DNA from: JAYZDK01 sp964604165
GTDB taxonomy: Bacteria; Myxococcota_A; UBA796; CAJQPC01
Direction: 5' to 3'
Assembly: GCA_964604165.1 (NCBI GenBank)
Contig: CAZRYF010000015.1
Span: forward strand, 6,505 to 70,504
DNA length: 64,000 nucleotides
Part shown: positions 46,098-54,076 of the stretch, piece after piece
How the letters are laid out: the number at the start of each line of letters is the position of its first letter
How positions within the stretch are numbered: position 1 is the stretch's first letter
Notes under the pieces: generated by a model
Told to the model about the DNA's origin: nothing
The model's input: only the letters and a program-made list of their open reading frames with translations
The model's database searches: none
Translations under genes and position numbers: made by a program

Positions 46098-46219
46098 TGG
46101 AGACGGTGTCAGCCGGAAAAATGACCTGGATGCCCATTTTGCTTTTGTTCCTGGTGCTCGTAGCGACCTATTTTCTGGTTCCCCAGGCCAACGCACCGTT
46201 TGTCTACCAGTTCTTCTAA
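46085..46219 (+). CDS. Single-helix small protein, DUF5989-like
   Basis: 44 residues: a basic N-terminus (MRKLMETVSAGKMTW), one membrane helix (MPILLLFLVLVATYFLV) and the ending NAPFVYQFF. This matches the pattern of the DUF5989 family, whose members end in APFIYTLF. It overlaps the polyferredoxin gene by 13 bases and is probably co-translated. Function unknown. Confidence 0.6.
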   Translation: MRKLMETVSAGKMTWMPILLLFLVLVATYFLVPQANAPFVYQFF

Positions 46220-46351
46220 ACCCAATAGTCCCGTTGGAGCATCCGACTCGGATTCCAAAGCGTCATCGTCCCGAGATGGGGTGCTGGTGTTTCATAAATC
46301 CGCGTGATGTCGCCGAGAGGCGCCAGATCCGAAGAGCGAAAGGACCCGGGC

Positions 46352-46555
46352 ATGAGCCAAGACAGCAGAAAGGTCGGTCTCGACCTCCACAGGGCCACAA
46401 TTCAGGTCGCCATACTTCACGTCGGGAGGGGACCGTCCGATCGAGTTGAGCCCCGAGAATCAGGAGAAGGCGATCACCCGGAAGGTGCGTAAGCTTTGGC
46501 ACATCAGCAGTGGTCCGATCAGGGTCTCCTCCCAGGCGGGCCCGACTTTCCCTGA
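46352..46555 (+). pseudogene. IS110-family transposase remnant (5' part, frameshifted)
   Basis: The ATG at 46352 opens a frame reading KVGLDLHRATIQVAILHVG, the DEDD/RuvC-like N-terminus of IS110 transposases. It stops at 46492. Another frame takes over at about 46437 (PIELSPENQEKAITRKVRKL, then GPIRVSSQAGP), consistent with one frameshift in the G-rich stretch near 46430. Similarity ends just before the palindromic repeat at 46600, and the rest of the transposase is absent or lost in the gap. Non-functional as assembled. Confidence 0.65.
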
Positions 46556-46586
46556 ATGGGTCGCTGGAACTTCGAGATCTCCGTCG

Positions 46587-46796
46587 GGGCCTCGGGCGAC
46601 CCGACTGCGGGGGGGGATGGCTTATCCCTTGGGGGAGTCGGNNNNNNNNNNNNNNNNNNNNNNNNNNNNNNNNNNNNNNNNNNNNNNNNNNNNNNNNNNN
46701 NNNNNNNNNNNNNNNNNNNNNNNNNNNNNNNNNNNNNNNNNGGGCCTCGGGCGACCCGACTGCGGGGGGGGATGGCTTATCCCTTGGGGGAGTCGG
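46587..46796. repeat. Identical 55-bp direct repeats flanking the assembly gap
   Basis: 46587-46641 and 46742-46796 are identical over 55 bases. Each contains one copy of the palindromic element (arms CCCGACT and AGTCGGG, at 46600-46642 and 46755-46797) in the inverted orientation relative to 1637-1743, with the shared core read as CCATCCCCCCC on the minus strand. The exact 55-base length equals a common assembler k-mer size, so this may be one copy duplicated by scaffolding. Confidence 0.7.
46642..46741. other. Assembly gap of 100 N
   Basis: Exactly 100 undetermined bases, a conventional placeholder for a gap of unknown length. Together with the remnant and repeats it accounts for the 632-base stretch without an intact gene at 46220-46851. 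Confidence 0.97.
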
Positions 46797-46851
46797 GCCG
46801 GTTGGGAGGGGCACCTTCCAGCAGGGCAGGGCGGGAGCCGGGCCGGGTGGC

Positions 46852-48534
46852 TCAGTGGGCTTCCAGGACGATGTACTTGTCGTCGCACAGCCTCTCGAGG
46901 ATTGGCACCATGTCCGCTTCTGCGGTCTCGGGAGAGGTGCCCAAGGTGTCGGCAACCTCTTCCAACACTTGAGACCAGGTTCGTCGACCGTCTATATGCG
47001 ACAGGAGGAGGAGCTCCGGCTCGTCCATTGGTGTGAAGTTCTTGCCCAGAAGCCAGGAGACGGTGGAAGAGAAGATGGGCTTTTCCATGTCGAAGTGGAT
47101 TCCCTTGACCTGTTGAAGTGTGTGACTCTCCTCATCAATGACGCAGCTCTGCTCCAGTTTTCCGTTGATCCTCGGCACCGTCTTCGGGTTCAGCGTCTCC
47201 AGGGAGTCTGGCGCGGAAGGAGGGGAGTTCGACCGGGTGCCCCCAAGCTCCTGGGTCATCGCCTCCAGTGGGTGATCCAGGTGGGCCATGAACTGGGTGA
47301 ACATGTGGATCTGTCGAATGGCTGCCGGGTGGGGATTTCCCCCCACCGTGTTGACCAGGAAGCTGAATGCCTGCTTGGCTCCAATGTTGTCGTCGAAATG
47401 CATGATTCGTCTGGATTTCCAGAAGATGTCCTCCTTGGCCAGGTCGTTGCAGGAATAAAAGTACAACAAGCAGTCTCGGGTGACCGAGTACATGCGCTTG
47501 TAGTTCCTGTCGTAGAACCGGATCGCGGCGCCCTCCATCTCTGGATTCTCCAGGATGGAGTGCATGCACACCGACGCCGAGTACCCAGCGAGCATGGCGA
47601 GGGTGACTCCAGTGGAAAGGAGTGGATCAACAAACGCCGCCGCGTCTCCGGCGAGGAAGAAGCCCGGACCCGCCATCCTGTCGCTGGCGAAGGCCCAGTC
47701 CTTGATGCCCCGGTAGTCTCCAATGCGCTCCGCGTCGGGACCCAGAATCTTCTGCATTTCAGGGCACCCTGAGAGCGCCTCCTCGAAGAATCCGGCAGCG
47801 CCCATCTTTTTGAGCTCGGGTCTGAACTCCTGGCCTGTCACCAGTCCAACGCTCGCCTCTCCCAGCTCCTGGCTCTTCATGGGAATGTACCAGAACCAGC
47901 CCTTCGGGCAGGTGCTGACCACCACGTGACCTTCCATGTCGGGGTCGCAACCGCGGATGTTCTTGTAGTAGGTGAATACGGCGGTCTGGCGCATACGATC
48001 GTCGTAAGTGCGCACAGTGACGTCCTTTCCGATGACGCAGGCCGGGCCAGAGGCATCGAGCACGAACCGGGCGCGCTGCTCCTTCAGGGAGCCGTCCTTG
48101 TCACGGAACCGCACTCCCACGACTCTGCCGTCCTCCTTGAGAGGGCCGACCACCGAGCAGGGCTGTCGGACTTCGACACCTTCCTCGATGGCGCGATCCA
48201 GGAGAATCTTGTCGAAGACCGACCGCTCCACGTGGTACCCGTAGGAGGAGGGGAGGAAGGGGTTCTCAGAAAAGAGTACGCTCCAGGGCTTGCTGTCTTT
48301 TCCCCAGGTAAAGCTGCCGCCGGTCTTCTTGGGAAAACCTGCCTCTTCCATGGCAGCGACGAGGTCCAGATCCTGGAGCACGGTCATGGTGCTGGGAAGA
48401 AGGGACTCGCCGAGCCGATATCGCGGAAAGACATCCCGCTCGAACAGCACCACGCGGTGGCCCTTCATGGCCATGTAGGTGGCGGTCGTTGAGCCAGCAG
48501 GGCCTCCGCCCACCACGATGAGATCGGGGTTCAT
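46852..48534 (-). CDS. Flavin-dependent halogenase-like oxidoreductase with PqqD-like tail
   Basis: 560 residues; ATG at 48534 follows GGAG, and the extension to 48627 is rejected. FAD-binding GGGPAGS is at the N-terminus, with RYRLGESLLPST downstream. W213-F-W-Y-I-P218 is the WxWxIP motif typical of flavin-dependent halogenases, and FLAGDAAAFVDPLLSTGVTLAM closes the FAD domain. The C-terminal 70 residues (LLLLSHIDGRRTWSQVLEEVADTLG) resemble a PqqD-like carrier- or peptide-binding domain. The nearest alternatives are geranylgeranyl-reductase-type or epoxidase enzymes. The downstream methyltransferase gene lies upstream in transcription and 13 bases away, suggesting a small natural-product module. 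Confidence 0.75.
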   Translation of the reverse strand: MNPDLIVVGGGPAGSTTATYMAMKGHRVVLFERDVFPRYRLGESLLPSTMTVLQDLDLVAAMEEAGFPKKTGGSFTWGKDSKPWSVLFSENPFLPSSYGYHVERSVFDKILLDRAIEEGVEVRQPCSVVGPLKEDGRVVGVRFRDKDGSLKEQRARFVLDASGPACVIGKDVTVRTYDDRMRQTAVFTYYKNIRGCDPDMEGHVVVSTCPKGWFWYIPMKSQELGEASVGLVTGQEFRPELKKMGAAGFFEEALSGCPEMQKILGPDAERIGDYRGIKDWAFASDRMAGPGFFLAGDAAAFVDPLLSTGVTLAMLAGYSASVCMHSILENPEMEGAAIRFYDRNYKRMYSVTRDCLLYFYSCNDLAKEDIFWKSRRIMHFDDNIGAKQAFSFLVNTVGGNPHPAAIRQIHMFTQFMAHLDHPLEAMTQELGGTRSNSPPSAPDSLETLNPKTVPRINGKLEQSCVIDEESHTLQQVKGIHFDMEKPIFSSTVSWLLGKNFTPMDEPELLLLSHIDGRRTWSQVLEEVADTLGTSPETAEADMVPILERLCDDKYIVLEAH

Positions 48535-48547
48535 TTCGAATTCTCCA

Positions 48548-49594
48548 CTAGAGTTGGAATGCGTAGAGGTGGTACCCGAGGTAGCCAAGACGACGTACCT
48601 CCACCGTGCGACAGCCTGCCCCTTCAAACAGCGAGATCCACTCCTCCTTGGTGAGGATCCGCCCGTTGCGGATCAAGTGGTGAATCAGCACATTGGAATG
48701 GGAGTAGAGCCAGACGGTGTCCGAGACTTCTTCCTGGCGACTCGGGGTCAGGCGCTCCTGCTCAACTGCGATCAAGTAGGCCCCTGGAATCTCCTGTCGA
48801 AGCTTGGAGATCGTCTCGGTGAGTCTCGCACCACCGTCGGCCACGAACTCGTGAAAGTGGATCGAACCAATCGCGAGGGGGCCGTCGCCGGAAACCTGCG
48901 AGAGCCAGGACTCTGGCTCGAAGAAGTCCCCTTCCATGAAGCGAATGGTGTGGACGCCGAGGGTCTCGGCGCGTTCACGGGCATCGACCAGGGCGCTCTT
49001 GGATCGATCCAGGCCAAAAGCCTGAAGGGAGGGGACCTGCCCGCAGAGTCCGGCGAGCAGCCCGGTGGGAACCCCGACCTCGACCAATCGTTGGATTCCC
49101 AGGTCGTCAAGGGCCTTCACTACATGGGGAAGGAGCTGTGCCGCGACCTTGTAGACCCCTTGGGCTGCGTACTCCCCTGCTCGGTGTCGAGGACCTTCAT
49201 ACGGAGCACCGCGCAGCATCTCGCCCACACCTGCCCAGACGGGACCGTAGCTCCCGACCCGTACATCAAAGAAGTTGAACTGCCGACCATCGGAGTCTTC
49301 TCGGCAGTAGCGTTCGAGGACCTCTCGGCCAAAGTCGGTGAAGGCATAGCCTCCATCGGCATATTCGATGAGCTCGCTGACCCCCGCCAGGTACTCCAGG
49401 CAACAGGAGAGCACGTGAGGGTCCAGCCCATGCAAGTCGGACAGATCGGTGACAGTCCTTTCCTGCTGGCAGTCCATGGTGTTCAAGACACCAACTTCGT
49501 TGAGATGAAAGAGGAGCTGGGTGGCCACGTAGGCTGTCGCCTGTTCGTGAAACCAGGCCTCTGGAGATCGCGGATTGGCTTTATGGGTATGCAC
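48548..49594 (-). CDS. SAM-dependent methyltransferase (O-methyltransferase-like)
   Basis: 348 residues. An N-terminal winged-helix dimerisation region (VATQLLFHLNEVGVLNTMD, LDPHVLSCCLEYLAGVSEL) precedes a class I methyltransferase fold with the SAM motif LVEVGVPTGLLAGLCG, then GLDRSK and a C-terminal YLGYHLYAFQL. This order is that of plant-type or antibiotic-tailoring O-methyltransferases. The GTG at 49594 lacks a strong ribosome site, so the start is uncertain. Transcribed with the halogenase-like gene (13-base gap). Substrate unknown. Confidence 0.75.
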   Translation of the reverse strand: MHTHKANPRSPEAWFHEQATAYVATQLLFHLNEVGVLNTMDCQQERTVTDLSDLHGLDPHVLSCCLEYLAGVSELIEYADGGYAFTDFGREVLERYCREDSDGRQFNFFDVRVGSYGPVWAGVGEMLRGAPYEGPRHRAGEYAAQGVYKVAAQLLPHVVKALDDLGIQRLVEVGVPTGLLAGLCGQVPSLQAFGLDRSKSALVDARERAETLGVHTIRFMEGDFFEPESWLSQVSGDGPLAIGSIHFHEFVADGGARLTETISKLRQEIPGAYLIAVEQERLTPSRQEEVSDTVWLYSHSNVLIHHLIRNGRILTKEEWISLFEGAGCRTVEVRRLGYLGYHLYAFQL

Positions 49595-49917
49595 GGATGG
49601 TTCGTGGTTCGTGGTTTGACAGCTGGGCGCTATTGATTCCCCAACAAGAATCGGGCCAGCCCAGGAAAGCGGCCCTCATCGCTTGAAACGATGTGTGGGA
49701 GGGTGTTTGCGCTCCATTTTCTGTCTCTTGTGAGCCAGATCGCACACTGTTCGGTCCGAGAGCGGCCGGATCCAGACGCGAGTGCAGTCTTCCAGTTCGG
49801 TGTGTTGGTGCGCGGCTGGGCACGTGGCCTTGGCACGGGTGGCGAGGTCTCTCAGAACAGGTTCCTCTTCAGGCGTTCCCTTCCGGCCAGCCAGGCCCCC
49901 TGTTCTCCGAGGACCTC
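49595..49917. other. Intergenic region between methyltransferase and MopE array member 4
   Basis: 323 bases without a supported gene. It must hold the divergent promoters of the two flanking genes. A TTGACA at 49616-49621 has no matching -10. A short tandem (GGTTCGT twice, at about 49600-49615) lies just outside the methyltransferase start. The short open frames here have no recognisable domains. Confidence 0.5.
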
Positions 49918-52092
49918 ATGAAACGTACATCCCTTGCTCTTCTCCTTCTTGGGGCGTGCCGCGGTACGGACGGGGCCAAGGAGACCGGGAGCGTGGAGAC
50001 CGGTGACTCCAGCGTTGACACCCAGGTGGAGGCGGTGGATGCAGACGGCGACGGATTCGACAGCACACTGGACTGTGACGATGCGGATGCTTCCATTCAC
50101 CCGGACGCGGCGGAGACTTGCGATGGCGTCGACAACGACTGTGATGGCCTGGTCGACGACGCGGACGTGGACGTGGACGATCCACAGCCCTGGTACGCCG
50201 ATCTGGATGGGGACGGATACGGAAACGCTGCGTCTTCGACCCTCGCCTGCGAGGCCCCCGCCGGCAGCGTGGCGGACAACTCGGACTGCGATGACTTGAA
50301 CCCCGCCTTCCACCCGGGCGCAGAAGAGTCGGACTGCACGGACCCCGCGGACTACAACTGTGATGGCTCCGTGGGGTTTGCCGACGAAGATGCTGATGGA
50401 TTCGCCGCCTGCGAGGAGTGCGATGATGCCGCCGCCTCCGTGAGCCCTCTGGGCACCGAGGTGTGCGATGGCGTGGACAACGACTGCGATGGGGCCACGG
50501 ACGAAGAAGACGCGGTGGACGCGGCGACCTGGTATGCGGACAGCGATGCTGATGGCTATGGCGACGCGGCCCTGTCTGAGGAGGCCTGTTCCGCACCCAC
50601 AGGACACGTGGCGGACGATACGGACTGCGACGACACATCGGCGGACTTGCACCCGGGCGCGACCGAGACCTGCGATGGCATCGACAACGACTGCGACGGC
50701 TGGGCGGACGATGCAGACCCCGACGTGTCGGGCACTTCCATCTGGTACGCCGATGCCGATGGGGACGGCCATGGGGGCAGCCAATTCCAGGTCCAGGCCT
50801 GCAGTGCCCCGGCCGGGTATGTCGCCAGCTCGGATGACTGCGACGATCTGAACGGCTCCAGCTACCCGGGCGCCTCGGAGATCTGTGATGGCGCGGACAA
50901 CGACTGTGACCTGGCAATCGACGAGGGCGTGTTTCTCACCTGGTACGAGGATGGGGACAACGACGGCTATGGCAACGGCGCGGTCAGCAGTGAGGCCTGC
51001 GAGGTTCCGTCCGGGTATGTCGCCAACGCCCTGGACTGCGATGACTTCAGCGCCGCCACCAACCCCGCCGCCTACGAGGTGTGTGACAGTGCAGACAACG
51101 ACTGTGACGGCAGCGTCGATGAAGACGCCATCAACGCCACCACCTGGTACGTGGACACCGATGCTGATGGCTACGGGGACGCCGCCAGCAGCGTGGATGC
51201 CTGTTCCCAGCCCACGGGCCACGTGGACAACGGCGACGACTGCCTGGACTCCAACGGGGCGGTTCCCGGGACCCAGGAGGTCTGTGACGGCCTGGACAAC
51301 GACTGCAACGGGACGGCAGATGATGGCTGCGTGCCCACAAGCTGCAAGAACGCCCTGGACGCGGGGGTGGCCACCCAGGATGGGGCGGTCTCCATGGACC
51401 CGGAGCAGGATGGGGTGGGGGTCTTTGATGCTCTCTGTGACATGACCACCGATGGGGGAGGGTGGACCCTTGTAGCGTCTTTTGTGAATGACGATGGGAC
51501 TGTGCACTGGAGCCGTCCCGAGGGTGTGACCCACTGGCAGAATGACAGCACCTTTGGGGACTTGTTGACCTACACGGGCGCGGACTTCAAGTCCGAGGCC
51601 TTTTCGGCGGTGGTGGGCACCGACCTGATGGTCACCGACGCCAACGGCTTCGTCTCCTTTGATACGCCCCTGGGAGGAGACACCCTCCTGGCCCTGATGA
51701 CCAGCTTCTCCACCTGCCAGACCACGGCGGTCCTGGGCCCTGGTGATGCGGAGATCGCCTCGAGCAGCGCCACCTATGCCTCCAACGGCATGCTCGGGTT
51801 CTATGTGGGCGATCCCAACTCCAGCGACACCTGCGCTTTCAGCGGCAACCACAACGACTCGTCGATGATCTCCATCTCCGCAACGGGCTGCGGCTCCATG
51901 GGGATGGGACAGTGGGGAACCAACTACAACTCGGGAATGGACTGGCACGCGACCTTGAATGAGTCCGATGTCTGCGTGGCATGCGATCAGTGCGGCGCCT
52001 GGAACGGCGTCAACGCGGTGACCAGCGTGAACCACAACAACAACTCAGGGGTCCACGACAACAGCACCTGGGGGGCGCTCTGGGTGCGGTAG
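49918..52092 (+). CDS. MopE-type repeat lipoprotein, fibrinogen-like tip (array member 4)
   Basis: 724 residues; ATG at 49918, lipobox LLLLGAC, then the ETGSVETGDSSVDTQVE linker common to this set. Seven modules, including the DYNCDG variant in second place, end near 470; the knot of the fifth (EICDGADNDCDLAIDEG) lacks the final Gly. The tip (about 474-724) starts SCKNALDAG, contains LCDMTTDGGGWTLVASF, is rich in Ser/Thr/Asn and ends ALWVR. Convergent with member 5 over a 6-base gap with no obvious terminator. The frame's extension to 49693 has no signal peptide and is rejected. Confidence 0.85.
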   Translation: MKRTSLALLLLGACRGTDGAKETGSVETGDSSVDTQVEAVDADGDGFDSTLDCDDADASIHPDAAETCDGVDNDCDGLVDDADVDVDDPQPWYADLDGDGYGNAASSTLACEAPAGSVADNSDCDDLNPAFHPGAEESDCTDPADYNCDGSVGFADEDADGFAACEECDDAAASVSPLGTEVCDGVDNDCDGATDEEDAVDAATWYADSDADGYGDAALSEEACSAPTGHVADDTDCDDTSADLHPGATETCDGIDNDCDGWADDADPDVSGTSIWYADADGDGHGGSQFQVQACSAPAGYVASSDDCDDLNGSSYPGASEICDGADNDCDLAIDEGVFLTWYEDGDNDGYGNGAVSSEACEVPSGYVANALDCDDFSAATNPAAYEVCDSADNDCDGSVDEDAINATTWYVDTDADGYGDAASSVDACSQPTGHVDNGDDCLDSNGAVPGTQEVCDGLDNDCNGTADDGCVPTSCKNALDAGVATQDGAVSMDPEQDGVGVFDALCDMTTDGGGWTLVASFVNDDGTVHWSRPEGVTHWQNDSTFGDLLTYTGADFKSEAFSAVVGTDLMVTDANGFVSFDTPLGGDTLLALMTSFSTCQTTAVLGPGDAEIASSSATYASNGMLGFYVGDPNSSDTCAFSGNHNDSSMISISATGCGSMGMGQWGTNYNSGMDWHATLNESDVCVACDQCGAWNGVNAVTSVNHNNNSGVHDNSTWGALWVR

Positions 52093-52098
52093 AGGCGC

Positions 52099-53988
52099 CT
52101 AGGGGTTGGTGATCACCAGGTTGTCATAGAAGACGCCGCTGTCGTTGTCATAGGTGGTCAACCCCACCTGGCCGAGCCCCAGGGGCAGGGGCAACCCGTG
52201 GGTGTGGCGAATGATCTCGGTGCTATTCCAGGTGCCGACAATCTCTGTTGCGGTCACTTGAACGCTCAAGGGGATCCACTGGGCTGTGCTTGTGTAGAGC
52301 TGAACGGTTCCGTCGTCCTGGGCAACGGTGGTGGTCGTTCCCATTGCGACCTGAATCAGCTTCAAGTCGGCCCCAGACCCATAGTGGTTGGTGGGGTCGC
52401 TCCAGCGCAGGTACCAGTAGTTCAACGGGTCGGTATAGCCGAACACGATGCCTGAGTAGTTGTTGGCAGTGGTGTTGTTGTAGATGTCCACCAAGATGGA
52501 AAATGCATCCAGGTCGCCCAGGTCTGCGGAGAGTGCGAAAGAGTCTGCGGCGTTGGAGCCTTCGTACAAGTAGCCTGAGTTGATTGACCAGTTTGGGGCG
52601 TTTCCTCCGCCGAGATCTACGGTCGACCAGTCGCTCCACCCCGAATCGAAGTCCTGGGAGTAGACGGTACTGTCGATGCAATTCACGACGCCATCCCCAT
52701 CTGCATCGTCCTGCCAGCCGGATCCGATGTGGCCGTCGCAGTCATTGTCGATGCCCTCGCAGGTCTCCGGGGCGCCTGGGTGGACCTTGTCGAGGGTGTC
52801 GTCGCAGTCCGTAAGGTCTGCCACGTGTCCTGTGGGTGCGGAACAGGCCTGGGCAGAAAGGGCCGCGTCGCCATAGCCATCGGCGTCGCTGTCCGCGTAC
52901 CAGGTGGGCGCGTTGACAAGGTCCGGATCGTCCTCATCCGTCAGGGCGTCACAGTCGTTGTCCACGTCATCACAGATCTCCGAGGCGCCCGGGTAGCTCG
53001 TCGCATCCATGTCGTCGCAGTCCGTGTTGTCTGCCACGTGCATGGGGGGTGCTGAACAGGCGGTTGCACCGACGGAGGTTCCCCCAAACCCGTCCGCGTC
53101 ATAGTCCAGGTACCAGGACGAGGCATCCGTTGCGTCCGAGTCCGAGTCTCCACTGCAGTCGTTGTCGACGCCGTCACAGATCTCGGTGGCCCCCGGATGG
53201 ACGGCGGAGTTTGTGTCGTCGCAGTCGCTGTCATTGTCCACATGACCGCTGGGCGCGTTGCAGGCGATGGCGGTCACTCCGGCGTCGCCGTACCCATCGT
53301 TGTCTGTGTCGGCGTACCAGGTGGCTGCATCCACGGCGCTGTCGTTGTCCACGGTGCCGTCGCAGTCATTGTCCGCTCCATCGCAGACCTCCGTGCCCAG
53401 GGGGCTGCGGGTGGCGACTGTGTCATCACAATCCACGCAGGCCGCAAATCCGTCGCCGTCCGCGTCCGCGTACCCCACCGAACCATCGCAGTTGTAGTCG
53501 GCCGGGTCCGTGCAGTCCGACTCGTCTGCACCGGGGTGGAAGGCTGCATCCGAGTCATCGCAGTCCGTGTGATCGGCCACGTGTCCATCGGGGGCTTCAC
53601 ATGCGTAGGTTGAATAGGCCTCGTTGCCGTAGCCGTCGCCGTCCGCATCGGCGTACCAGGGGCTGGTGCCCTGCAGGTCCACGTCCGCGTCGTCCACCCG
53701 CCCGTCACAGTCGTTGTCAATGCCGTCGCAGGTCTCGGAGGCGCCGGGGAAGATGAGGGGGTCGGTGTCGTCGCAGTCCTCGCTTGCAGGGGCGCCGTCT
53801 CCATCCAGATCCGGGTCCTCCACGGCGGTGTCCTCCGTGTCAACGGTGGCGCCCGAGTCGTCCGAGTCTGCTGTGTCTGCGGGGGCGGTGTCTGATCCCG
53901 TGTCATTCAGTCCTCCCACCTGGATCGAGTCGTCCTTGGAACGGCAGGAGATGGACAGGAGGAGCAGGACGGGGATTGTGCGTCGCAT
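52099..53988 (-). CDS. MopE-type repeat lipoprotein with lectin-like (ConA/LamG-type) tip (array member 5)
   Basis: 629 residues; ATG at 53988 follows GGAG, lipobox LLSISC. An acidic Thr/Asp linker (about 20-60) precedes six modules (to about 435). The tip (about 441-629) is unlike the others: YSQDFDSGWSDWS, SILVDIYNNTTANNYSGIVFGY, YWYLRWSDP and VGLTTYDNDSGVFYDNLVI, a jelly-roll pattern like ConA/LamG or family-16-type carbohydrate-binding domains. It lacks the YCDM signature and the terminal VR. Only plus/minus-inverted member of the array. It has its own TGGTAGGGT promoter word (54019-54011, minus). Confidence 0.8.
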   Translation of the reverse strand: MRRTIPVLLLLSISCRSKDDSIQVGGLNDTGSDTAPADTADSDDSGATVDTEDTAVEDPDLDGDGAPASEDCDDTDPLIFPGASETCDGIDNDCDGRVDDADVDLQGTSPWYADADGDGYGNEAYSTYACEAPDGHVADHTDCDDSDAAFHPGADESDCTDPADYNCDGSVGYADADGDGFAACVDCDDTVATRSPLGTEVCDGADNDCDGTVDNDSAVDAATWYADTDNDGYGDAGVTAIACNAPSGHVDNDSDCDDTNSAVHPGATEICDGVDNDCSGDSDSDATDASSWYLDYDADGFGGTSVGATACSAPPMHVADNTDCDDMDATSYPGASEICDDVDNDCDALTDEDDPDLVNAPTWYADSDADGYGDAALSAQACSAPTGHVADLTDCDDTLDKVHPGAPETCEGIDNDCDGHIGSGWQDDADGDGVVNCIDSTVYSQDFDSGWSDWSTVDLGGGNAPNWSINSGYLYEGSNAADSFALSADLGDLDAFSILVDIYNNTTANNYSGIVFGYTDPLNYWYLRWSDPTNHYGSGADLKLIQVAMGTTTTVAQDDGTVQLYTSTAQWIPLSVQVTATEIVGTWNSTEIIRHTHGLPLPLGLGQVGLTTYDNDSGVFYDNLVITNP

Positions 53989-54010
53989 GAAGACTCCGTG
54001 CAGTAGCACC

Positions 54011-54046
54011 ACCCTACCAGAGTGGCCCCCCGCTTCTTGGTAGGAT
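54011..54046. promoter_or_regulatory. Back-to-back extended -10 elements of members 5 and 6
   Basis: TGGTAGGGT on the minus strand (54019-54011) and TGGTAGGAT on the plus strand (54038-54046) face outward toward the start codons at 53988 and 54077. They match the element at 7800-7808 and a further copy, TGGTAGGAT at 56776-56784, before member 7. Confidence 0.45.
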
Positions 54047-54076
54047 GAGGGCGGCACCCCGAACCTGGAGACTCCC

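Noticed and set aside
49630..49836. 68-codon minus-strand frame between the methyltransferase and member 4
   Set aside because: No recognisable domain, no ribosome site, Arg/Pro-rich composition and an uninformative neighbourhood.
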